From the NCBI GenBank assembly GCA_910578835.1, contig CAJTSK010000006.1, forward strand, positions 1-64,000: a DNA stretch of 64,000 bases, read 5' to 3'. A program made the translations under genes and the position numbers. This DNA is from an uncultured Muribaculum sp. (lineage in GTDB: Bacteria > Bacteroidota > Bacteroidia > Bacteroidales > Muribaculaceae). Each line of letters opens with the position of its first letter. Position 1 is the first letter of the stretch. Positions 46,544 to 54,150 of this stretch are shown here, piece by piece. The notes under the pieces are model-generated. The model saw only the letters and a list, made by a program, of their open reading frames with translations. It was not told the DNA's origin and did not search any database.

Positions 46544-49201
46544 ATGAACGTAAACTGGATTAAATTTAATATTGCAGCGTTATTGACAGCGGGAGCGGCC
46601 ACCACCCTCCTCGCTGTCAACGACGACGCGCCTATGACTCCTTCACTTGGCGGCGCACCCGGCATGATGAATCTCGGATCGCTCCTCCCCGACGATAATT
46701 CAATGATGCAGGGAGCATCGCTCGCCAACAGCGACAGCCTGAAACAGGCGGCTATTGACAACACAGTACAGAAAGCTACCGACCTGTATAAACATCTTAA
46801 ATGGCAGAAATACGAGAATAAGCCTGAAAAAGAGATATTTGCCACGGCTTTTGACTGTTACGGCACTTGCCTTGACGCAATGAAACTCGCGCCGAATGAT
46901 TCACCACAATGGGAGCAGTGCAAAAGCATGCTCCGTGACATCAACAAAGACCTTGAGGCAGGAGCATTCTACTACTCCGGAGCAGGCGACCAGACGATGC
47001 TTACGCAATTTGCCCAGGCATTTGTCGACACTCACATGATGGATGCCTTCAAGGGAGAGGAGTTTCCTCGCAACAGCGCCTATCCAGCGATTATATATAT
47101 CGCAGCATCAGGCGCTTACAATGTCAAAGATTATACCAAGGCTATCGACTACTTTGACCGTTACCTGTCGACAGGTGACGAAAAGTCGCGCGAGCAGATT
47201 TACCTCTTCTTGGGTCAGGCATGCCTGAATACCGGCAAATATGAAAAAGCTGTCAAGACGATGGGCGAGGCGCTTGCGCTGTATCCCGACAACTACAACC
47301 TGATGCTTATCGCCATACAAGGTTGTATCGACGGCGGACACTCGGAGCTTTTGCAGCCATTCCTTGACAAGGCTCTTTTCCAACGCCCGCTCGACGAGCA
47401 GCTCCTCAATATCCAGGGAAAACTATATGAAGACCAGCAGGCTTATCAGAAGGCGCTCGATGTCTACCGCAAGCTTGAAGAGCTGCGACCCGACAATCTC
47501 GGCGTGGCACGCCATATCGCCCTCTGCTACTACAATCTCGGCGTGGACTTCTACAACAAGGCGATATATGAGGAAGATGAGAAGATAGCCAAGAAAAACA
47601 GCCGGCAGTCTGACACATATTTCGATGCCGCCGCAATGAAACTTGAAGAAGTAGTGGCAAATGACCCCACTTCGCTCAAATACATGAAAGCTCTTGCTGT
47701 AAGCTACGGCTGTCTTGGCAACAAAGAGAAATTTGAAACCATTAACACCCGCATCCGTGCGCTCGGCGACTCTCCGGTGCCTGAAAAGAGTATGCCCGGA
47801 CTTATCACAGCCAACGCCAATGATGCGCCCAACTTCACCGGTTCCGGAAAAAATGCCGGCGACATAATAAAGAGCAATGCCCCGCTCTACTCCGACTTTG
47901 CAAAGAGTTATGTGGAGAAACACCTCAACGAATGGGCGAAAAAGGGTGAGTTTGAGAAAAACGATGACTACGTAAAACGCGTCAACGAGCTTACTCTCCG
48001 TCAGGAGTACGAGCGTCTGTCACGAAAGGCTCAGGATGAGTATCTTACCGCCTATGGCAAGAAACTGCGCCTTACCGACTTCACTCTTGAACCTTACGAT
48101 GCCGACAATGAGACCTATCTCATTAAATCGACCTATGGACCGATAATCATCAACGTTCCTGCCGAAAACAGCGAGGCTGAGTCATTCAAGTCGAGCTGGA
48201 GAGGCGTGCATTTCAAGAATCCCCGCTACTACATCGAAAACAATGAGGTGAAGATTGCGGGCATCACCTTCGTGACCCCTCACGGAAAAGAGTATTCTTA
48301 CAACAAGACCTCGGGCATCGAATATTATATCCCGCCGGTTGACCTTGCCGGTATATCAATAACACCCGCATCGTCAGGTTCAACTATCGCCACGGCACCT
48401 GCCGGACCTGCCAAGCTTTCCGACGTGGATGAAAACATCCCGTACAACAACAAGCCGGCAAACTCGACATTTGCTGTAATTATCGCCAACGAATCTTACG
48501 CCAACGTTCCGCGTGTGGAAGCGGCACTCAACGACGGCGAAACTTTCAGCAAGTATTGTAATCTCACTCTCGGTATTCCGAAAGAAAATATCCGTGTTTA
48601 CAAGGATGCCACTCTTGGAAAGATGCTCCGCGCCATCGCCGATATACGCAATGTCGTGAAATCAGTTGACGGCAATGCCGATGTGGTATTCTACTATGCC
48701 GGTCACGGTATGCCCGATGAAGGCACAAAAGATGCATTCCTTCTTCCTGTCGACGGCGATGCGATGGTGTCGGAAAGCTGCATCTCGCTTGCCCGTCTCT
48801 ACAATGACCTGTCAGAAATGGGTGCCCGCTCGGTAATGGTATTCCTTGATGCATGCTTCTCGGGAGGCAACCGTTCAGGAGGTATGCTTACGGCAGCCCG
48901 CGGCGTGGCAATCAAGGCAAAGGAGACAGCCCCCAAGGGCAACATGTTTACCCTGAGCGCCGCGTCAGGCAACGAGACCGCGATGCCTTACAAGGAAAAA
49001 AATCATGGATTGTTCACCTACTATGTGCTGAAAAAGCTTCAGGAGACCAAAGGCAACGTGACGCTTAAGGAATTGAGCGAATATGTAATCGACAATGTGA
49101 GACGCCAGTCCACTATCGTAAACCAGAAGCCGCAGACACCACAGGTATCTACCTCAGGCAAGATGGCTGAAGAATGGTCAAAACGTAAAATGCGCAACTG
49201 A
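46544..49201 (+). CDS. Exported TPR-caspase (C14-type) protein
   Basis: 885 residues from the ATG at 46544 (a TTG six bases earlier is in frame). A signal peptide or anchor (KFNIAALLTAGAATTLLAV) sends it to the periplasm. Residues 180-330 are TPR repeats (NVKDYTKAIDYFDRYLSTG, IYLFLGQACLNTGKYEKAVK, YEDQQAYQKALDVYRKLEEL). About 455-590 is the module shared with the propeller protein (NEWAKKGEFEKNDDYVKRV, LEPYDADNETYLI, GPIIINVPAEN, FKNPRYYI). Residues 645-885 form a caspase domain (FAVIIANESYANVP, ALNDGETFSKYC) with H721 in FYYAGHG and C771 in VFLDACFSG, both catalytic residues intact. Bacterial caspase-like peptidases usually cut after Arg/Lys and may need Ca2+, but the substrate here is unknown. 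The next gene starts two bases later. Confidence 0.88.
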   Translation: MNVNWIKFNIAALLTAGAATTLLAVNDDAPMTPSLGGAPGMMNLGSLLPDDNSMMQGASLANSDSLKQAAIDNTVQKATDLYKHLKWQKYENKPEKEIFATAFDCYGTCLDAMKLAPNDSPQWEQCKSMLRDINKDLEAGAFYYSGAGDQTMLTQFAQAFVDTHMMDAFKGEEFPRNSAYPAIIYIAASGAYNVKDYTKAIDYFDRYLSTGDEKSREQIYLFLGQACLNTGKYEKAVKTMGEALALYPDNYNLMLIAIQGCIDGGHSELLQPFLDKALFQRPLDEQLLNIQGKLYEDQQAYQKALDVYRKLEELRPDNLGVARHIALCYYNLGVDFYNKAIYEEDEKIAKKNSRQSDTYFDAAAMKLEEVVANDPTSLKYMKALAVSYGCLGNKEKFETINTRIRALGDSPVPEKSMPGLITANANDAPNFTGSGKNAGDIIKSNAPLYSDFAKSYVEKHLNEWAKKGEFEKNDDYVKRVNELTLRQEYERLSRKAQDEYLTAYGKKLRLTDFTLEPYDADNETYLIKSTYGPIIINVPAENSEAESFKSSWRGVHFKNPRYYIENNEVKIAGITFVTPHGKEYSYNKTSGIEYYIPPVDLAGISITPASSGSTIATAPAGPAKLSDVDENIPYNNKPANSTFAVIIANESYANVPRVEAALNDGETFSKYCNLTLGIPKENIRVYKDATLGKMLRAIADIRNVVKSVDGNADVVFYYAGHGMPDEGTKDAFLLPVDGDAMVSESCISLARLYNDLSEMGARSVMVFLDACFSGGNRSGGMLTAARGVAIKAKETAPKGNMFTLSAASGNETAMPYKEKNHGLFTYYVLKKLQETKGNVTLKELSEYVIDNVRRQSTIVNQKPQTPQVSTSGKMAEEWSKRKMRN

Positions 49202-49203
49202 TT

Positions 49204-50076
49204 ATGACAGTGAAACGAGTATTGACATCATTGGCAGCGTTAGCCGCGATGCTTTATGTATCGGCAGGTGACATCGAGACCGTCAGCGGTGAGTTCACCT
49301 ACTATGGCGGCAAGACAGAGTCACGCGCCGACTGCGAGCGCGCCGCACTAAACGGAGCCAGGGCAAAGGCGCTCGCCGAAAAGTTTGGCACGGTAGTCAC
49401 CCAGGACACATACCAGCATGATGTAGTGTCGGACCGCGGAGAGTCAACCTATTTCTCCATGCTCAACGAATCGGCGCTTAAAGGAGAGTGGATTGGCGAT
49501 GTCAAGGAACCGGTCTACAGCTATGAACTCGACTCCGACGGATTATACATTGTCACCTGCAAGGTAAACGGAAAGGCAAAGGAGATTTCCAACGATGCCG
49601 TGGACTTTGCCGCAAGCGTGTTGCGCAACGGTACCCGCACAGTTCATGCCGACACCCGTTTCCGCTCCGGTGACGACATGTATCTCTATCTAAAAAGCCC
49701 GGTCGACGGCTATGTAGCTGCTTTTCTGGTAGATGACAACAACAATGTCTATAGCCTCCTCCCCTATACCAATAATGTATCAGGACAGGTCAAGGTAAAG
49801 CATGACAAGGAATATGTGTTTTTCCATTCCGCGTCGGGCGAGCCTGAACATGGAGAGGTCGACGAGCTTGTCATGACTGCCGAGGAAGATGTGGAACACA
49901 ACCGCCTCTACGTAGTGTTCTCTCCACAGCCATTCTCTAAGGTCGTGGACAACTATGCCGGAGACAATTTACCCCGAATGCTAACTTACGATGCTTTCAA
50001 CAAGTGGCTTGTAAAATGTCGTAAGTATGACTCGAAAATGGGCGTAAAAATCATGAATCTTGAAATAACAAAATAA
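49204..50076 (+). CDS. DUF4384 secreted protein of the caspase cluster
   Basis: 290 residues with a signal peptide (VLTSLAALAAMLYVSAG). Residues 25-125 have the LPP20/FlgT-N-like pattern (SRADCERAALNGARAKALAEKFGTVV, YIVTCKVNGKAKEI). Residues 145-265 are a DUF4384-type beta-domain (RFRSGDDMYLYLKSPVDGYVAAFLVDDNNNVYSLLPY, VKVKHDKEYVFF, RLYVVFSPQPF). DUF4384 often accompanies or is fused to caspase or kinase genes in other phyla. Start codon two bases after the caspase stop suggests tight co-expression. Confidence 0.8.
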   Translation: MTVKRVLTSLAALAAMLYVSAGDIETVSGEFTYYGGKTESRADCERAALNGARAKALAEKFGTVVTQDTYQHDVVSDRGESTYFSMLNESALKGEWIGDVKEPVYSYELDSDGLYIVTCKVNGKAKEISNDAVDFAASVLRNGTRTVHADTRFRSGDDMYLYLKSPVDGYVAAFLVDDNNNVYSLLPYTNNVSGQVKVKHDKEYVFFHSASGEPEHGEVDELVMTAEEDVEHNRLYVVFSPQPFSKVVDNYAGDNLPRMLTYDAFNKWLVKCRKYDSKMGVKIMNLEITK

Positions 50077-50106
50077 AATCATTTACTAACCTTTAATTTT
50101 ACTCAG

Positions 50107-50742
50107 ATGAAAAAGTTAATTATGCTTCTCCTCGCTATCTGCCTGATGGCTCCGATGGCATCTGCTGACTCTAACAAACAATTGGAAAAAGCACTCAACA
50201 AAGAAAAGAAAGAAAAGATGAAAGAGTATAAGAAAGAGGGCTGGAAGCTATTTGCAAGCTCACGCACTCTTGAAGTGGCTCTGTTAAAACACTATGATAA
50301 GCTCAACAATCTCGGCGAAGATGGCAGGGAAGTCGTTGGCGTTGCCTCTAAGTTCAAATCCAAAAACATAGGCAAGCAGATGGCTACCAACAACGCATGC
50401 ACCACCTATGCACAGCAGGCAGGAAGCTCTCTCAAAGGTCGTGTGGTAAGCGATATGGCTGGCGACGGCACAGAAGCCACTGACGAGTTTGACCACTTCT
50501 ATGGAGCCTACGAACGCCTTGTAGAGAAAGAAATCAAAGGCGAGATGGAAGAAAGCTACTCAATCATCCGCGACAATGGCGATGGCACTTTCGAGCTTCA
50601 GACATTTTTCATTGTAAGCGAAAATGCAGCGTCAAAAGCTCGCCTCCGCGCTCTTGAAAACGCAATGAAGGAGAGCGAGGCAGCACAGCGTCATGCCGAC
50701 AAAATCTCTTCTTTCGTTCAGGAAGGTTTCGCTCAGGAATAA
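50107..50742 (+). CDS. LPP20-like secreted protein
   Basis: 211 residues, signal peptide (LIMLLLAICLMAPMASA). The mature part is helical and Lys/Glu-rich at first (LEKALNKEKKEKMKEYKKE), then shows an LPP20-like run (KQMATNNACTTYAQQAGSSLKG, EEIKGEMEESYSII-like segment, FELQTFFIVSENAASKARLRALENA). No enzymatic motif. It lies 30 bases after the DUF4384 gene and before a 14-bp hairpin, so it may be expressed more strongly than the last gene. Confidence 0.7.
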   Translation: MKKLIMLLLAICLMAPMASADSNKQLEKALNKEKKEKMKEYKKEGWKLFASSRTLEVALLKHYDKLNNLGEDGREVVGVASKFKSKNIGKQMATNNACTTYAQQAGSSLKGRVVSDMAGDGTEATDEFDHFYGAYERLVEKEIKGEMEESYSIIRDNGDGTFELQTFFIVSENAASKARLRALENAMKESEAAQRHADKISSFVQEGFAQE

Positions 50743-50756
50743 AGCCAACGCATTTT

Positions 50757-50788
50757 GCAGTTAAAGCCTGGAAACAGGCTTTAACTGC
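50757..50788 (+). terminator. Perfect 14-bp hairpin inside the caspase cluster
   Basis: GCAGTTAAAGCCTG and CAGGCTTTAACTGC form a perfect stem around a GAAA tetraloop. The following bases (TATTCTCAAAAT) are not a strong T tract, so it is more likely an attenuator, processing site or mRNA stabiliser than a full terminator. Shortly after comes CCTAATAACCTAATAACC, a small direct repeat. Confidence 0.65.
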
Positions 50789-50837
50789 TATTCTCAAAAT
50801 AGCCTAATAACCTAATAACCAACTATTATTTCCGTCA

Positions 50838-52325
50838 ATGAAAACTCGTATATACACTACCTTAATCACGGCTCTTACAGGTACTTGCATCGCAATGGCA
50901 CAATCTACCGGCGGATCTTTCGCCGATTTCAGAAAAGGCTTGCTTGAAGGGTATAACTCTTATCGCAACGGTGTACTTGAACGCTATGACAAGTTTCTTG
51001 ACGGAGTATGGACTGACTTTGAACAGTTCAAAGGGGAAGAGAGCAATCCCGTCCCTAAACCGGAACGTGTGCCGACAGTAGGCGACACTCCCACACCGGC
51101 ATCAGCCACACCTCCGGCTGAAACGCCTAAACCGATTGTAGCACAAACGCCCAAACCGGTTCCGGCACCCCAACCCGAATCAAAACCGACACCTGTAAGC
51201 CGTCCGGCACAACCTGCCGCCACTGCTCCTGCAGGCAATTACGACTTCTCGTTTTACGGTATGCCGGTGAGCGTGCCGTCTATTGACGTCCATGTCACCA
51301 ACCGCATATCATCACCAAGAGACTTTGGAGCGCAGTGGCGTGAATTTACAAGCAACGACCACGCCAGGCGTCTAATTGACGAACTGACAGCCGCCGCCGA
51401 CAAGATGACGCTCAACGATTACCTGCGTTATGAGCTTGTCACCGCCTATGTCGACAGCCGCTACTCCTCGTCGCCGATTACTTCGCGCATGGCGTTGAAA
51501 CATTTCCTGCTTGTCGGCATGGGATATAATGTGCGTATCGGACTGTCAGGCAGCAATGCCGTGCTGCTGATTCCGTTCAAACAGACCGTCTATGCACGCA
51601 CCTACATGATGGTCGACGGCAAGAAATTTTACGTGTTTACCGACAAGTCGGTCGACCCGCAAGCCATACTCAGCATGCGCATCTCCACATGTGAACTTCC
51701 CAAAAATGCAGAGACAGGCAATTCGATGGACTTGCGCATGTCAGGACTCAACCTGCCCTACAAGCCCCACAAATATGACTTGAAATTCAAAGACATCACC
51801 CTCTCCGGAGAGGTCAATGCCAATATATTCCCGGTACTCTACAACTATCCGCAGATGCCCACTGCCGACTTCGCACGCTCCTCGGTACTTGCCGACGTAC
51901 GCAAGGATATCGTCAACCAGTTCAAGACCCAGCTTGAAGGCAAAGATGAGCTTGACGCGGTCAATACCCTGTTGCAATTTGTCCAGGGAGCTTTTGAATA
52001 TGCAACCGACGAGGCATTCCACGGATTTGAAAAACCTTACTTCTTTGAAGAGCTGCTTTACTATCCCAAGTGTGACTGCGAGGACCGCGCTATCTTCTAC
52101 ACCTATCTGCTCTGGAATGTACTCGGTCTCGAAAACCAGCTCATAAATTTCCCGGGACATGAAAGCGCCTCGGTCAAGCTCTCACAGCCTATAAAGGGCG
52201 ATGCCTATGTACATGACGGCACGACCTACTACATCTCCGACCCCACTTACATAGGCTCGGTTACTGGTATGTGCATGCCCACTTACTCGCGTGAGAATCC
52301 GGGCGTGGACTTCACTTATAAATAG
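50838..52325 (+). CDS. Exported transglutaminase-like protein
   Basis: 495 residues. Signal peptide (TLITALTGTCIAMA), a short helical domain (FADFRKGLLEGYNSYRNGVLERY), a Pro/Thr/Lys-rich linker (about 75-135), then a beta/alpha domain. The C-terminal 110 residues carry a papain-like transglutaminase core: C414 in KCDCEDRA, H441 in FPGHESA and D468 in ISDPTY, the expected Cys-His-Asp order. Such domains act as cysteine proteases, amidases or crosslinkers; which one is unknown. It is the last gene of the 42.3-52.3 kb run. Its stop codon lies in a 20-bp tandem duplication. Confidence 0.85.
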   Translation: MKTRIYTTLITALTGTCIAMAQSTGGSFADFRKGLLEGYNSYRNGVLERYDKFLDGVWTDFEQFKGEESNPVPKPERVPTVGDTPTPASATPPAETPKPIVAQTPKPVPAPQPESKPTPVSRPAQPAATAPAGNYDFSFYGMPVSVPSIDVHVTNRISSPRDFGAQWREFTSNDHARRLIDELTAAADKMTLNDYLRYELVTAYVDSRYSSSPITSRMALKHFLLVGMGYNVRIGLSGSNAVLLIPFKQTVYARTYMMVDGKKFYVFTDKSVDPQAILSMRISTCELPKNAETGNSMDLRMSGLNLPYKPHKYDLKFKDITLSGEVNANIFPVLYNYPQMPTADFARSSVLADVRKDIVNQFKTQLEGKDELDAVNTLLQFVQGAFEYATDEAFHGFEKPYFFEELLYYPKCDCEDRAIFYTYLLWNVLGLENQLINFPGHESASVKLSQPIKGDAYVHDGTTYYISDPTYIGSVTGMCMPTYSRENPGVDFTYK

Positions 52326-52344
52326 TGGACTTCACTTATAAATA
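52305..52344 (+). repeat. 20-bp perfect tandem duplication at a stop codon
   Basis: GTGGACTTCACTTATAAATA occurs twice back to back (52305-52324 and 52325-52344). The first copy encodes the last residues VDFTYK, and the stop TAG is formed at the junction. A single copy would have ended with TAA in the same place. Confidence 0.95.
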
Positions 52345-52350
52345 AGGGTC

Positions 52351-54150
52351 TTAGTCTTCAGAATAGTGGCGCAATACCCTGCGGTAAGAATTGAAAATCT
52401 TTGACTTGGAGACAAAGCCTACGTAACGCCCGTTTTCTACAACGGGCAGATTCCATGCGCCTGTATTGTCAAATGTCTTCATTACATTTTCCATCGTGTC
52501 GCCAATCTCGATTTTTGCAGGAGGCATACTCATGAACTTGCTCACATACATTTTCTTATAGAGGTCGGGGCGAAACATGATATTACGTATGTCATCAAGT
52601 AACACCACACCTAAAAGAGTATTGTCGGCGCCAACCACGGGAAACAGGTTACGGTTGGACTGCGAAATTACATCCACCATCTGCTTAAGATTCATATCAG
52701 GCGTGACAGGCTTGAAATCATTCTCAATCACACTGTTGATTTTGAGCAGGCGCAGCACCGATTTATCCTTATGATGGGTAAGCAACTCGCCGCGCTTTGC
52801 AAGACGGATGGCGTAAATGCTATATGGCTCAAATACCTTTATCGTGCCGTAAGATATTGTCGACACTATCAGCAGCGGCAGGAAGAGGTCGTAACCGCCG
52901 GTAAGCTCGGCGGTAAGGAAGATTGCCATCAGCGGAGCATGCATGACTCCCGACATTACACCTGCCATACCTATCAAGGCAAAATTTTTCACAGAGAGAT
53001 CAAGCCCCAGCATGGTATTGAGCAGATAGGAGAAGAAAAATCCTGTCATGCAACCCATGTAGAGCGAAGGTGCGAATGTACCGCCGACACCGCCGGCACC
53101 ATTAGTGGAAGATGTCGCAAACGCCTTTGACAGGCACAGACCGCCCACATACAAGACAATAAACCAAGGAGTGTTTCTGTCATTGTAAAATATTGAACCA
53201 TCCACCACCGAGCCGGCGTCACCGTTAAGCATACTCGTAATCACATTATAACCCTCGCCGTAAAGAGGAGGGAAAAAGAAGATTAACACCGCCAGAATCG
53301 TACCGCCGATAGCCGCCTTCGTCCACGGATTTTTTACTTTTGAGTAAAAATTTTCCATCATGTTGATAACGCGGATAAAATAGAGCGAAGCAAATCCACA
53401 TAACACACCGAGCATTATCACGTAAGGGATTCTGACCGTCAAGAAGTTTTCACTTTGGGCAAAGAAAAACTCCACGTCGTAGCCCGTGAACACATAAGCG
53501 ACTGTGGCTGCGGTGATTGATGAGATGAGGAGTGGCATCACCGACACCGTGGTCAGGTCAAGCATCAACACCTCAAGCGTAAACAGCGCACCCGATATCG
53601 GTGCCTTGAAAATGCCCGCGACTCCGGCTGCAGCACCACAACCCACAAGTATCATAAGCAGTCGCGGCGATAATCGGAATGCCTGTCCGAGATTTGACCC
53701 GATAGCAGCGCCGGTCGACACAATCGGTCCCTCAGAACCCACAGAGCCGCCGAAGCCGATGGTAATCGAAGCTGCCACCACAGCAGTGTAGCAATTATGC
53801 CCTTTCAGTCGGCTTTTGTTTTGGGAAATAGCATAAAGCACCCGCGTCACACCGTGGGATATATTATCTTTCACCACATACCTCACATAGCAGCTCACTA
53901 TCACTATACCCACAAGCGGATATAGTAAATAAAGGTAGTTACCCCCGGTTATATCTATGTTCAACAGCAGCGAGCTTGATATAAAATGAATAAGCCATTT
54001 AAAAGCCAAGGCTGCAAATCCGCATATGATTCCTGTGATAAATGCGAGTATAAGTATAAAATTTTTCTCCTTTATATGCTTCTCACGCCATTGTAGCAAC
54101 GCGAAAAACCAAGAGTTTGTAGTATGTCCGATATTCTGTATTGCCGCCAT
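52351..54150 (-). CDS. ClC-type chloride channel/antiporter with CBS domains
   Basis: 599 residues. Helical ClC core (about 25-430) with the ion-path motifs GFGGSVGSEGPIV (GxEGP type), GGVGGTFAPSLYMG (GxFxP) and a helix near AELTGGYDLFLPLL. The C-terminal 150 residues are two CBS domains (MNLKQMVDVISQSNRNLFPVVG and IEIGDTMENVMKTFDN). Whether it is a channel or a H+/Cl- exchanger cannot be told. The start lies directly next to the stop of the sugar transferase gene, so tsaC, the transferase and this gene form one minus-strand transcript. Confidence 0.94.
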   Translation of the reverse strand: MAAIQNIGHTTNSWFFALLQWREKHIKEKNFILILAFITGIICGFAALAFKWLIHFISSSLLLNIDITGGNYLYLLYPLVGIVIVSCYVRYVVKDNISHGVTRVLYAISQNKSRLKGHNCYTAVVAASITIGFGGSVGSEGPIVSTGAAIGSNLGQAFRLSPRLLMILVGCGAAAGVAGIFKAPISGALFTLEVLMLDLTTVSVMPLLISSITAATVAYVFTGYDVEFFFAQSENFLTVRIPYVIMLGVLCGFASLYFIRVINMMENFYSKVKNPWTKAAIGGTILAVLIFFFPPLYGEGYNVITSMLNGDAGSVVDGSIFYNDRNTPWFIVLYVGGLCLSKAFATSSTNGAGGVGGTFAPSLYMGCMTGFFFSYLLNTMLGLDLSVKNFALIGMAGVMSGVMHAPLMAIFLTAELTGGYDLFLPLLIVSTISYGTIKVFEPYSIYAIRLAKRGELLTHHKDKSVLRLLKINSVIENDFKPVTPDMNLKQMVDVISQSNRNLFPVVGADNTLLGVVLLDDIRNIMFRPDLYKKMYVSKFMSMPPAKIEIGDTMENVMKTFDNTGAWNLPVVENGRYVGFVSKSKIFNSYRRVLRHYSED

